Positions 11,818 through 22,689 of a DNA stretch of 64,000 nucleotides are shown piece by piece (positions within the stretch are counted from its first letter, which is position 1; the number at the start of each line of letters is the position of its first letter). The DNA comes from Theileria orientalis strain Shintoku (Eukaryota > Apicomplexa > Aconoidasida > Piroplasmida > Theileriidae): the NCBI RefSeq assembly GCF_000740895.1, contig NC_025263.1, positions 1,736,001 to 1,800,000 of the forward strand, written 5' to 3'. The notes under the pieces were generated by a model. The model was not told where the DNA came from and did no database searches. It worked only from the letters and a program-made list of their open reading frames with translations. A program made the position numbers and the translations under genes.

Positions 11818-13179
11818 ATGGATGATAAACTAGATAATTGTATAACAAATAAGTGCCATAATAACTGTATCACGTCCGTAAGCCTGTTCGAGGATAGAAT
11901 AGTATCCGGAGGAAAAGATTCCACAATTTTAATACACCAAAAGGCAGAGTCGGAGCTAAAGTGCTTAGCAAGGTATAACCTGACGAACCTAAACGGACTA
12001 AAATGTAACGTAACGACCGTAGACTACAAGGACGATCTGATACTGGCCTCGACGTCTCTGGGAGTAGTGGACCTCATAGAGACTCCCTCGAGCATGAGCA
12101 TCAAGTTCAACGCACACAGGAACTTGGTGAGCTGCGTGAAGTTCTACTCGGAAAACTCGATCATCACCTCGGGCTTTGACAACAAGGTGAGGCTGTGGGA
12201 CCTGAGGAACCTGAAGTTCCCGCTCTACGACCTGATGGGCCACACAGCATCGGTAAACAACATTGACAGCCTGCCGTCGGACCGAAAGGACGACTACCTG
12301 GTCACATTCGGAGAGGGCTACGAGAAGATATTGTCGACCGGCTCAGACAGAACAGTGCGCCTGTGGAACGTAAGAATCAGTGTTGTAGTTATTTAGGAAT
12401 AGGTAGTTGGTCATTTAGATACATGGTTGGTCGGTATACTGCGACCGATTAGCCATCATAGTTGTAGTGTTCGCAAATTACGAACGGGCTCATTGAAGCT
12501 GCTGTAGGTGAACGCGGGAACGCACACGGTCTTTAAAATCCCAAACGAAATGTCGCAAAACGTCGAGTCCTGCTGCCTTATCACGAAGGTACCGACACAT
12601 GTGTTCGCAGTGGGCCTGGACAGTAACTATCTGTTGATTTACTCGTCGATGTCGAAAAATCACATATTTAAGCACTCGTTCGGGCGGAACGTGTCAGTAA
12701 ACTGCATCAAGCACCACGAAGGACTGCTCTTAGTGGGAACGAATGCAGGGGAGCTGTGCGTGTTTAAACTGCAAGATGGATTCACGAGTCTAGGCAAAAA
12801 GAATGGAAAAGAAGCCTCTGAAACCGCCACTGGCGGAGACGAGGTAGCAGAGGGCGAAAGCAACAAAGAAGGAAACGCTATCAGCGACGATAGAGATAAA
12901 ACTAGCTCCACTGACGAACCGGTGGGCGCCAACGGAATTGGCAACGCTATTGAGTGTAAAATGGTCGAAAAGATAACTTTCGTAGGCTCAGTGAACGACA
13001 TAGTGGTCAAAAAGTCGGTGCCTGGGGAGTTCTTTGAAGGGAGTCTGCCTGAGGACGCTATAAACTTGACGCTGATCCTGGCCCTGGGAACGGAAGTCAG
13101 GCTGGGAAGATGGTCAACAGTGAAGTCGAAGGAGGCAAAGAATTACCTGGTGATTAAGCAGCTGTCGATAAGAAAATGA
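11818..13179 (+). CDS. RRP9: U3 snoRNP WD40 protein RRP9 / U3-55K
   Basis: Two exons (11818-12369 and 12508-13179) join in phase to 407 aa. WD40 blades are clear: DRIVSGGKDSTILI, NSIITSGFDNKVRLWDL and ILSTGSDRTVRLWN at the exon junction. The C-terminal stretch ALGTEVRLGRW closely matches the last blade of human RRP9 (a G-x-E-x-RLGRW motif). RRP9 binds the box B/C element of U3 snoRNA and acts in early 18S rRNA processing in the nucleolus. A hydrophilic Glu/Ser/Thr-rich insert of about 45 residues lies near positions 275-325. It faces the IPI3-like gene across a short divergent spacer. Confidence 0.8.
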
Positions 13180-13645
13180 GACAAAGTAGATGAGGTTAAG
13201 GTTAATTTGGTACCATCATAAAAAATTGTATCTATCAATTGATTCATTCATTTCACTACTGTTTCTAGGGCCCTAGCACTAGAAACAGTAGTGTATCAGT
13301 AACAGTAGTATATCAGTAACAGTAGTAGTATTAGTAACAGTAGTAGTAATAGTAGTAGTAATAGTAGTAGTAATAGTAATAGTAGTAGTATTAGTAACAG
13401 TAGTACCAGTAAAAGTAGTATCAGTACCTTTAGTGTGTACCAACAACAGTACCAATATTGTACACAATAAGTAGTTGTAAATAAATAGTAGCCTATAACT
13501 AGTAATAGTAGTAACAGTAGTAGTAGTTATTTAAAGTGAATTAAAGATAATGAAAACAACACACAACAAATTAAAACCAAAAGTGAGATTTGTTACAACA
13601 ACTGTGAACAGTTACAAGGTTAAAAATGAAAAACAAACAAGCAAA
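13180..13645. repeat. AGT triplet-repeat spacer
   Basis: Intergenic spacer between the convergent RRP9 and the 13.6-14.8 kb gene. Positions 13280-13535 are a long imperfect AGT/AAC/AAT tract. Just before it, a segment around 13258-13290 is palindromic (TTTCTAGGG / CCCTAGCACTAGAAA-like arms). No gene was seen. Confidence 0.7.
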
Positions 13646-14785
13646 TCAGTTAAAAGGCTGCTTCCTGATTAAAACAACAAAGTTGTCATTCTTGGTAAAC
13701 TGTTTACGCAGCCTGATGGGAACCTTCTCAGCACTCGTGTGATTTATCCAAAGCTGACTGGCCTCAAGAATCTTCAAAATCGTCCCAGAACCCTCACGGA
13801 TGTAATGGTCTAAGTGAGAGTAGCGTCGCTCGAAGTTGGAGCGGAAGTCAGCCCTACTAGGAAAGTCCATCTTCTTGAGAGGCTCTGAAGGAGGAGACTT
13901 GTCACTCCTCATCATGTTGTCACACAGCTGAGCAAGCTCGTCAAAGTTAAAGTAGCCATCCTTAGACCCTGTGAACGGTTAGAAAAGGTAAGAAAAGAAT
14001 TCGAAGATAGAGTGAGTAGATCGGTGAACTGTGAAAACTGAATAATCGCATAACGAATAACTTACTTGAGTCACTAGAATTGTCGGCTTTGTAATCATTT
14101 TTATTCTAAAAACAAATAAATCAAATAATAAATATTAATTATAACATTAACAGTAGTACGACTAATGTCAATAACTGGTAAAGTAGATAGATATGTAATA
14201 AGTAAGAGAAGATAATGTAAAAAACAAGTGCCAAAAATCTAGTAAGTAAGTTACCTTGTCCCCAATGAGATAATCTAGGACTTTATAGTCGTCAAAGGTA
14301 CTATAGTTTTTTTGAGATTCGCCTCTATTGAGGTACTTGAGTAATACATCGTTGGTGTTGTCGTAGTTATCTTCATTGGAAAAACTGAAGGGTTGATTTG
14401 TCCAACCTTCGAAACGACTAAAAGTAATTATGAAAAACAAATTAAATATGTAACGTAGCAATGTAGGTAGTAATAGATAGAAGATAGGCTAAGGTGGTAG
14501 TATAAGGGTGCGTTAGGAGCATCTATGGAGTAAATAGATAAGTAAAATAACAATGTGTGAGTATTACCTCATGTTCAAAAGATTGGGAGGCTGGACGCCA
14601 CTTAAAGTCTGGTGAAGTCCGTTGGGAAGCTGGTTCAGGCCTGCGGTCGGCGAGCTTATATTAGAAAGTAGAAAGTCGGCCTCCTCATTGTTGTCAAAAG
14701 AGTGGTTGGCGTGGTCGAAGCTTAAAAAGTCCTCAAAGTTCTTCAAGTTGTAGGGATTTGAGGCGTTTTTAAGACTAGTCTTCAT
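13646..14785 (-). CDS. conserved-looking hypothetical protein, four exons
   Basis: Exons 14785-14568, 14417-14255, 14105-14066 and 13968-13646 join in phase to 247 aa. The N-terminal half is polar and Asn-rich. The segment SRSKDGYFNFDELAQ has the spacing of a degenerate EF-hand loop plus exit helix, but several calcium ligands cannot be assigned. I would not call it functional. The C-terminal 80 residues are the most structured-looking (IREGSGTILKILEASQLW, then a basic tail). No signal peptide or membrane segment is seen. I do not recognise the family. Confidence 0.6.
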
Positions 14786-15206
14786 CGCAGAAATCCAAAA
14801 TTAGCACTATTCGCAAAAGCGCAAAACCGGTAAACTATCGAGTACTATACAGATGTTTCAAAGTGTTTAGTAAAATTTCGCAATCCGATTTACATCAAAC
14901 GCAAGTGTGTGACTTTATCGCAGTGATTCCACTACTATAGTACAGTACAGGTGAATAACTCAACTACTTAAACTAACTTAAAAATATTCAGAGTATTAAA
15001 GTGAAGGTAAGTTAAATTTAAAGGTTAAAGTGGTTAAATTTCAGTATTAAAGTGGTTGTTGCGATTAGCTCTGGAATACCCTGTCGAAGGTAAAAGGTGA
15101 TAAAACTACTTTATGTATCCATTTTGGAAATTTAAATTGAGTGTGCAATAAAATAACATCCAATATTACTTATTTTAAATAAGAAATAAGTGAGTGAACG
15201 GGTGAA

Positions 15207-15425
15207 ATGGAGGAAATATCCAGTGGAATCCTGGACGATGCACCCAGAGGCATTTGAAATATGGAATCACCAGATTCCTCAACGCTCAGGGCGAAAACTG
15301 GGACAGTTACAAACACTGGTGAGTACGAATTACTTGTGAATAATTATTTTAAACTGTACTCTGCGTTCACGCTTCTTCCATACACACTCCTGCCCCCGAA
15401 AGGGGCAACACCCATCAATGTGTAA
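15207..15425 (+). other. possible short exon(s), unresolved
   Basis: One short frame runs 15261-15425 (54 codons from ATG). A second frame (from ATG 15232) reads MHPEAFEIWNHQIPQR and continues to a strong donor, GTGAGT, at 15319. No convincing downstream exon was found, so I cannot choose between them. This may be a tiny gene or chance open frames. Confidence 0.2.
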
Positions 15426-15794
15426 TATATACTATTTACAGTATTTATATTAGTGTTTTTTAAAAATTGCTGAGAATTCGAAGGAGGTGTGAGGTGTTTG
15501 TTAGAATATGGGCCATTGTTAGTCTATAGACCCCCAGCAGGTGACAAACAGCCGAGCATCTGAAGATTCCCACCTCGCTGTGGCTCTTATCGTCAGGGAT
15601 GTGCAAGATAAATTAAGTTTTCCAAGTCCGTTGTTCCATCGTTTCCGAGTACCCGTATAAATCACAAACATCTCATGGAAACAGCCTCGGTAGTCCGCAA
15701 TGAGCGTTAGTGAACCAGATAGCCGGCTGATGTCGACATAAAACAGGCAACACGCACTAGAGACGTCCGAAGCACGTAATGTCAATAGATGAAA
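15426..15794. other. GC-enriched intergenic segment, possible structured ncRNA
   Basis: About 300 bp (15480-15785) is clearly richer in GC than the flanking spacer DNA. It has no protein-like frame. The 88-codon minus-strand ORF here lacks protein character. I tested by eye for SRP, RNase P/MRP, U3 and spliceosomal snRNA motifs on both strands and found no decisive match. It may be a non-coding RNA gene of unknown class. Confidence 0.3.
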
Positions 15795-16414
15795 TTATAT
15801 TCTCTGTATCTTGTCCGCAACGACCCTCACTGACTTCCTCTCCAGCTGCGTCTTGTTGAAGCCCTTGTAGTCGAACTCGCAGTCGTGGAGGTTGGCTTGC
15901 CTGTGCTGGCTGCAGAACACGTTCTCGCACCTGCAGGAGAAGCCCAGAAGGCCCACCAGCTTGTTGCAGTGGTGGCACCTGTCCTTCCTCTTCACAGCGG
16001 CCTCGGTCGCCTGGCCCTCAACCTGGCTGACGGCGGCGGGTGAGTTCCCGTCGGCAACGGCGTCGTTGGTTATGCCAGCAGAGGTTGCAGAGTCGGTTGC
16101 GTTGACATCTGAGGCGTTGGTCGGAAGCTTGTTTGGCACGTTGTTCGAACTCGAAAGTTGCGATTTGCGCCTCAGGTGTTCCCTGTAGCACTTAGAGCAG
16201 TAGTTTTCGTTAGCAGGGCTACCGCAAAACCCACAGTTATTTTTGCACATTATAGGCTGCCCCTAAATAAAAATTAGTGATAAATAATAGTCAATAGTAT
16301 AGGGATGTAGTTAAATAAATATTTGCGATAATCACTTAGAAATCGCAAATAAATCTGCAAAAAAAATATTTATTAACTAAATTTTACCGTAGGCTCGTCT
16401 CTATCCGTAGTCAT
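15795..16414 (-). CDS. A20/AN1 zinc-finger protein (ZFAND5/SAP-like)
   Basis: Exon 1 (16414-16388, MTTDRDEPT) joins exon 2 (16262-15795) to give 164 aa. The N-terminal A20 finger reads CKNNCGFCGSPANENYCSKC. The C-terminal AN1 finger carries C-x2-C (CHHC), then CRCENVFCSQHR...HDC. The order A20-linker-AN1 and the length match the ZFAND5/6 and plant stress-associated protein family. These proteins bind ubiquitin through A20 and link to proteasomal or stress responses. The linker is Ala/Ser/Asn-rich. The first exon supplies the short N-terminal lead usual before A20, which supports the splice. Confidence 0.85.
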
Positions 16415-18174
16415 TTTGTAATATTGAGTCAAACTACTTGTTGATGATATAAGTATAATTTGTTACTTATTTGATAATAATTTACAAATATTATTACTTC
16501 AGAAGTAGTTACAAAAGATTGTTGATTTGAAAGGCCTCTAAAAACAGCAACCTTTATAACTATTTGGAGCTAATTTTAGTTGGTTAACCCAATTTTAACA
16601 AAATCTGGATAATTTGAAAAAATTATAAAATTACAAAGTTAGAAATACACAAAAGCGTGGAGAAAAGTACTCCGAATGTGTATTTAATTAAATTTTAATA
16701 AAAACAATTGATTAACCTATACAATCGCAATAAGAGCCTTAGTCGACACTAAATAGCCCTTAAAAATAAAAAAGCAGATATCCAATAGTTACAATAGAAA
16801 TTAACAAGCTTAATTAACTATTAATAGCCTATTGGTGTAATTTATTTGTAAGATTCTGAATATAATATTAACTTATCAATACACTTTTATTGAGACGCTA
16901 ACAGTATGCGATAAAGTTGCATGAAAGTTAAAATAAAAACGTTCGAAATATTTTAAGTTAAAATAGCAGATTCGATTCTACCAGTTGAAGTATACAAATT
17001 ATTATAAAAAAATAATAATAAAATGAGATGCATCGCAAGTCCACCCGACAGTGGCGCAAGTACTTTAAGTGTTGGCATAATTTAGTGCCTTTTAAGCTGT
17101 GTTAAATAATCGTGTTTGCTTTTTATCAGTTTTTATTGGCATGATACCGGTTGATTGATATTTATTTGGTGTTTTCAGTGTATATTTGTTGTCATTAGCC
17201 TACCATCTGTAGCTCAGAGATTTTATCGAGTTATTAGTCACGTTAAATTGTTATCTTAATGATTATAATTATCAAATGTGACTATTATATATCTATTTAT
17301 TTTCGATATGTATTAATTTTATTAATGTTTAAAGGATATAACCACCTTCTTCTAATATCGTGTATATGATGGTTAGATTTAATACTTTTTGATTTTTCAT
17401 ATATATTTTAATATTTAATATATATCTACTATATTTTTTTGACCTATGGTACACAACAGACTTTTAATTTCATGTAATTTGCTATTGGATGAATATATGG
17501 AATATATAATTATTTGAAACGCTTATGTGTATGTTTATATTTACTATACATCTTTTGAATAATAATTTATGTCGATGTGTGAATATATCTGTGAAAATAA
17601 ATGAGTTATATCAACGTTGAAATTAGATTTGATGAGTTAAAAACATATTAAACTCTTTAACTATGAAATTGTGTATAACTTGGAGTAAAATATGGATGTA
17701 TAATAAATTTGATACTTGATGTATGTGTATTTGTAGATATTGACATAGAATCTAAAAAAAGAATCCATGACTCAAAATATATGCTATAATTATTTTATGA
17801 TTTGACACATCTTTTATTAAAGATTCTTATTGATCCATGTATTAATTAGATAGTACTTAGTGATTTTCTTAGTTGCGTTTGTAGAATCATGTAATTAATC
17901 TATAAAAAACTTTGTTAGATTCCCTACACGGTTCGATGATGTAAACGGTGTTTTTGGATAACCGTTGAAAGCTGTGCCTGCTTGTATAGTTTTTGATACA
18001 ACTAGTGATTAAAATTATAACTAAAGTTTCCATACATCTGTAAAAATATCAATTTTAATGCCGATAATGTGTATGACACGTTATTAGAAAAAATATTAAA
18101 TTGACGTTAAAATTAACTAAAATAATTATTAATGAAATAGATTTGTTTAATATGATTGTAAATTATATATAACA
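16415..18174. other. long AT-rich intergenic region
   Basis: About 1.76 kb without a supported gene. It is strongly AT-rich, with short poly-A/T runs and no open frame of note. It marks the transition from core genes to the lineage-specific A/B-module genes. Confidence 0.5.
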
Positions 18175-20325
18175 ATGTCGACTAATAAAAAGCTACTCTT
18201 AAGAGTATTGGATGGCAATCATGGCCAAAATTATAATATCAAAGAATCTAAACAAGATATAGGCGGAAATAACGAGTTTGTTAAATACATATATACAGTA
18301 GATGATAGTTATGTAGCAATGACAGTATTGTACAGTGACAAGTTGATTGCAAAAGAAACAAATGTTAAAATTGATGAAATAATTTTAAAAAACACTAAAA
18401 ATATATCTTTTGACGGTCAAAGATACGACAGAATTTCTGTATATTACACCAAAAGAAACGTTGCACTTTTAGTTGAATTCACAAAAGAATTAAGTACTGA
18501 GTGGTTTGTTAGAAAAGATCAAGTCGGAGTATACTGGGCATGTGAAAACTTAAATTATGAAGGAAAAGGTGGTTTAGAAAATAAATTAAGAGAAATAGAA
18601 TTCAATATTAAAGGTAAGATATCATATTTACTCGATAAAAATTCAAGTTACAGTGATTATGTAGAATTTTCAAATGAAAATGTTTTGATTGATGAATTTA
18701 AAAAATGTATTCATAAACCTAGAAATGAAAAATTTAGTTCTACTCTACTATTATATAAGGGTGCCCTTATAGAATCTATGAAATCAGACGAATTAGAAAA
18801 AATCACAGAAATAGAGGAACAAGCATATGAAAGTGTTACTGTGTATTTTGGAGTTAAATTAAAAATTGAAAATGATTTTCCTCCTTTGATTATAAAATTA
18901 ACTAAATCGCAAAATAACTTCAATCAATATTACGTTAATAAAACATATAATTTAAAATCATACTGGGATAAAATAGATGATTTATCCACTATCGATGGAG
19001 AAAAACAACTTATAAACCAATTAAAAAAGGCTCAATTCGACTTGGTTCAGTCAGTATTAATATTGATTGATGAACAGAAAACTGTACAATATGATAATGG
19101 AAAATTTTCCCAAATTATTAAGGAGAATAAAATAAATTCAGTAATGGGAAAAAAAGTGAGTGTTAAGAAAAGTGATAACAATAAATTTAATTGTTTAAAA
19201 TCTTACAATGTTGAGATATATGAACATGATATCTCAAAGTCAGTTGTGTCGTATGAATATGGGTCTAAAAAAATGTTTGGTTTGAGGTTTTTCTTCAATT
19301 GCAATAACAAATGTTCGGATTTAGAATTATACATCAATAATGAAACTAATGACGCCAGTAGAGAATATTTATATTATGAAAAAACCAAGGATACATTATT
19401 TGTTTTCTTTTATGAAAGAGACCCTAGACCTTTACTATTTTGTTATGATAATCAAGTTTTTAGACCATGTTCTCTGGAAAATTATAATAAAAAATGGGTT
19501 AAAGTACAAAATTTAAATAATGTTACATGTGAAAGCGATATTTCAAATAATAAACTTTTAAAAATTTTATTAAAGGTAACTTATATGATGAACCCTGTGC
19601 GAATAGATAGGGGTATAAAAGTTGATGAGAGTGATTATTATGTAACACAACCATTGAATGATCCAGCAAAAACTCAAGTTAAAATCAAAGTTAGTTGTTC
19701 AAAAATGGGTAGTTATAAACTTTATACACATAGCCCAGGAAATCCAAGTTATGTTTTGGGAGAAGTCAGTCATGGTATAAATAAACTATTTAAAAGTTAT
19801 GAAGAGTATCATGGAGAACTATCCCAAAAACATAAAAATAAATTTCCACAAAAAGTTTCTACTTATTATCATGAAAATGATGATGGTCGTAATTGCCCAT
19901 TAATGATTGTGTTGGAATATGATAGAAATATTGGAAGCGGTATTACAAATAATACCAGTGAATATTACAAGCTTACTTCTAAAAAATGGCCTATGAATTG
20001 GACAAAGATACAGGATAACAATATTGAGGGGATTGAAAATATAAGTTACAATGACTCTGAATCAAGTGCTTTAACAAAAAAGCTGGATGAAATCTTAAAA
20101 GAGCTTGATATTAATTATAATAAGAAAAGTGATTTTTACATCTATTCCAGAGATGTTACAAAATATCCGGGTATACCACCCTCGGGCAATCTTAATGATG
20201 ATAGTAGTAGTGGAGCAGTGGCAGGAACTATTACCACGCTAAGTTTGGCTGGAGCAGGTGGCGGATTTTTGTTCTATAAATATCAAGCTATTGTTATGTC
20301 ATTTATAAGAAGTTTGTTTCATTAA
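18175..20325 (+). CDS. A/B-module lineage-specific protein with C-terminal membrane segment
   Basis: Single-exon 716-aa protein from ATG 18175. It has no N-terminal signal peptide. I read it as modules B-B-A-B and then a membrane segment. The A module (about residues 335-440) ends in the family signature FFYERDPRPLLFCYDNQVF...YNKKW. The last B module reads YKLYTHSPG...LGEVSHG...VSTYYHENDD...PLMIVLEY...W. Short helices (such as LLKILLKVTYMMNPVRI) link the modules. A Gly/Ala-rich hydrophobic span (about 682-703) is followed by a short tail, as in a tail-anchored protein. Base composition is AT-rich, unlike the 30.4-36.0 kb member. It is divergent in sequence but similar in architecture to the 46.7-48.8 kb gene. 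Function is unknown; a surface or organelle membrane location is inference. Confidence 0.8.
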   Translation: MSTNKKLLLRVLDGNHGQNYNIKESKQDIGGNNEFVKYIYTVDDSYVAMTVLYSDKLIAKETNVKIDEIILKNTKNISFDGQRYDRISVYYTKRNVALLVEFTKELSTEWFVRKDQVGVYWACENLNYEGKGGLENKLREIEFNIKGKISYLLDKNSSYSDYVEFSNENVLIDEFKKCIHKPRNEKFSSTLLLYKGALIESMKSDELEKITEIEEQAYESVTVYFGVKLKIENDFPPLIIKLTKSQNNFNQYYVNKTYNLKSYWDKIDDLSTIDGEKQLINQLKKAQFDLVQSVLILIDEQKTVQYDNGKFSQIIKENKINSVMGKKVSVKKSDNNKFNCLKSYNVEIYEHDISKSVVSYEYGSKKMFGLRFFFNCNNKCSDLELYINNETNDASREYLYYEKTKDTLFVFFYERDPRPLLFCYDNQVFRPCSLENYNKKWVKVQNLNNVTCESDISNNKLLKILLKVTYMMNPVRIDRGIKVDESDYYVTQPLNDPAKTQVKIKVSCSKMGSYKLYTHSPGNPSYVLGEVSHGINKLFKSYEEYHGELSQKHKNKFPQKVSTYYHENDDGRNCPLMIVLEYDRNIGSGITNNTSEYYKLTSKKWPMNWTKIQDNNIEGIENISYNDSESSALTKKLDEILKELDINYNKKSDFYIYSRDVTKYPGIPPSGNLNDDSSSGAVAGTITTLSLAGAGGGFLFYKYQAIVMSFIRSLFH

Positions 20326-20528
20326 CTTTTAAAATTTAATCATGTATATACGATATATATGTTTATCTAAAATGTACATATATTTATAACATTTTGATCA
20401 TTTTGCACAAATCTGTTATTAAAAATTTAACACAGTTAAGTAAAAATCACAAAAAAGTGGACATAATATATGTGTTAATTATAATCCAAAAATAGTTATT
20501 TCAATCTAATCTTAAACCAAGTTGGTTT

Positions 20529-22322
20529 CTAACGAAATCGCGTCCAGTTGAGAACCATGTGTCCAGTAGTATAATAAAACCTACGAATATACCTTATAAT
20601 ATCGTCTAAATGTCTGTGTAAAATTAATCCGCCGAATCCTAAAATACAGCCTCCAGCACAGAGAGAGGCTAAGAAAATACTCAGACTTATTTGGTGAGAT
20701 TCATTAGAACCACTGGTCTTAACTTTGGTAAAATCTCTAGGTTTCTTCTTTTCCGGAGGTTTAAGATTTAATATTGTTATAACTGCGTCAAGAACTTCAA
20801 GCAGAGATGTAACATTCTTATCCTGATCCGAAGTTTCGGAAGTGCAGGATATACTAGCAACATGAGCTTCTAAGGACCATCTATATTCACTGTATTCGTC
20901 TAAGTCTATGGGCCTGTATGCTTTATTAAAAAATAAAAGCAGAGGTTTTGAGCTGACGTCATAAAAGTAAACATATGCCTTAAAAATCTTATTATTATCA
21001 TATTGCTGTGAAATATATACTCTATTGTTTTCATATCTACTCCCCTTGCCATTGTACAACCTCAATTCAGTATAATTGTTATAATAATTATTCTTAATTA
21101 AAACTTTAAATACAATTTCTCGGGATTTAGAGGTGAATATATTTGAGCTTCTATTTATAGTAATTAAATGCTCATAACACTTAAAGTTGGCATTGGTCAA
21201 TGAAGTACACTCTAGATTTTGTTGAACAGTTATTACTTCGGGTTGTAAGTGAGACATAATATGTCTGCCACCTGAAAGTACATTGCTCAAACTATATAAG
21301 GCATCACTGACATCCTTTTTGGTATACGTATCAGTATTATTCAGTAGTAAATATACTGTGTTTACATTGTTAGACTCCAGCTTCTTAAGGAGCTCTATCA
21401 AAGGCTGGAAATCACCAAAGGCGAGAGTCATATAAGTGTCAAAAAATTTCGACACTATATACTCTTTTAATTCCTCACTCGAGTTATCTAATTTCTGGAA
21501 GTAAGACCCTTTGTCGTCCTTTCTGAAAATAAAATAACTGTAATAATTGTACTCATAGTTGTTATTTTTGCTAAGCTGGTGAAACTCTAGCAACAGTGGC
21601 TCACTGATGTTGCCGGAGCTCCAGTAGGTACTAACTGAAGTGTGCACATTATTTTGCACCTCCTCCAATATTATAGGTTTGTTGGAGCTGTCTCTACCCA
21701 TCAGTAAGTTTCTGCCATATATAGAGCATGACTTTTTAGTACTATGTCCATATGTTGGTGTGTGTTTGAGTTTCGTAAAGCCATATTTGGCTAGTCGCTC
21801 AATACTTTTGGTATCATCTTTAACTATAATCTTACCATTGTTATAAGTGGTTTTATCTTTTTTCTCTAAGTTGTAGGTCAAAAAATCACTCAAACGGTCG
21901 TTTTCCTCAAAAAGCGCATTAATTATTGTATATTCACTGAGGTAAACAGGCAAGTTATCAGGGTACCTGTATCTATTCTCATCTATGGGTTTACTCAATT
22001 CTGAATATTTCCAATAGCGATTTTTTACTTTACCGTCAAAATATATGACCAATATCAGAGGTGTGCTGCTGAAATACTTGTTGTAGTACACATCAGCTTT
22101 GGAGACAATAGACTTTGAATACTCTCTATTTGTTCGTATTTCCAATCTATTCCCATTCCGTTTTTTGTAAACATCTATGTTGCCTGGATTTAGACGTATT
22201 TGTGGCAAGTGTAAATAATCTATAAATAGATCAGAAAAGCTGTAGGATGACCTGATAATTTTCGCTGTACCGCTGTTATACGGGTTATAAGTGTCAGTCG
22301 CGTTGAGAATTATTCTAACCAT
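20529..22322 (-). CDS. A/B-module lineage-specific protein with C-terminal membrane segment
   Basis: Single-exon 597-aa protein from ATG at 22322, convergent with the 18.2 kb gene. The family signature is degenerate: VYFYDVSSKPLLLFFNKAYRP, where the DPRPLL core has become SSKPLL. A repeated motif of the form 'PLIL/LLLxF' followed by Y and W residues appears in the N-terminal B-like modules. A hydrophobic Gly/Cys-rich span near residues 547-570 is followed by a basic, aromatic tail of about 25 residues. No signal peptide is present. It has one complete A module and at least two B-like modules, shorter than its neighbours. Function is unknown. Confidence 0.75.
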   Translation of the reverse strand: MVRIILNATDTYNPYNSGTAKIIRSSYSFSDLFIDYLHLPQIRLNPGNIDVYKKRNGNRLEIRTNREYSKSIVSKADVYYNKYFSSTPLILVIYFDGKVKNRYWKYSELSKPIDENRYRYPDNLPVYLSEYTIINALFEENDRLSDFLTYNLEKKDKTTYNNGKIIVKDDTKSIERLAKYGFTKLKHTPTYGHSTKKSCSIYGRNLLMGRDSSNKPIILEEVQNNVHTSVSTYWSSGNISEPLLLEFHQLSKNNNYEYNYYSYFIFRKDDKGSYFQKLDNSSEELKEYIVSKFFDTYMTLAFGDFQPLIELLKKLESNNVNTVYLLLNNTDTYTKKDVSDALYSLSNVLSGGRHIMSHLQPEVITVQQNLECTSLTNANFKCYEHLITINRSSNIFTSKSREIVFKVLIKNNYYNNYTELRLYNGKGSRYENNRVYISQQYDNNKIFKAYVYFYDVSSKPLLLFFNKAYRPIDLDEYSEYRWSLEAHVASISCTSETSDQDKNVTSLLEVLDAVITILNLKPPEKKKPRDFTKVKTSGSNESHQISLSIFLASLCAGGCILGFGGLILHRHLDDIIRYIRRFYYTTGHMVLNWTRFR

Positions 22323-22689
22323 TTTAATATCTCTGCATTTTCACAGTAAACAGTACAACGAATTCCAGGTAATCTTGTTCAGTCCTCCCAAATTTACTTG
22401 ATCACCGCTTCCTATATTAGCACTCAAAATTTAACAACAGTAAATCTCAGTGTTGTTAGTCTCCCTTGGCCTGGATCTTAATATTTTATCTGAACACCAT
22501 CGAATGGCTGTTATCAGATCTTGATACCCATTGTGGTCGTGAAAACGGTCGATATTAACGTAAATTAGAGCATATAAGCATACAGGTCTGTGTCGCTGGA
22601 ATTGTAAAGTTAAAATTCCATACACACACCTGTAGGATATATTACGTGTACAGGGGATTAAAAAATTGAATAACGCATATAATGTCAAA
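22323..22689. other. intergenic spacer
   Basis: About 370 bp between two minus-strand genes. An 85-codon minus ORF here does not look like protein. A short inverted repeat (AACAACAGTAAA / AGTGTTGTT, about 22433-22460) lies near the upstream edge. Nothing else was seen. Confidence 0.4.

Noticed and set aside
15640..15700. GGAAAC motif as helix 8 of an SRP RNA
   Set aside because: The flanking bases on either strand do not form the conserved helix 8 loop partner, so the SRP call was not supported.
22431..22688. 85-codon minus frame next to PPAT
   Set aside because: It has no domain or signal and does not splice into the neighbouring genes. I also checked by eye for U2/U5-like snRNA motifs without success.
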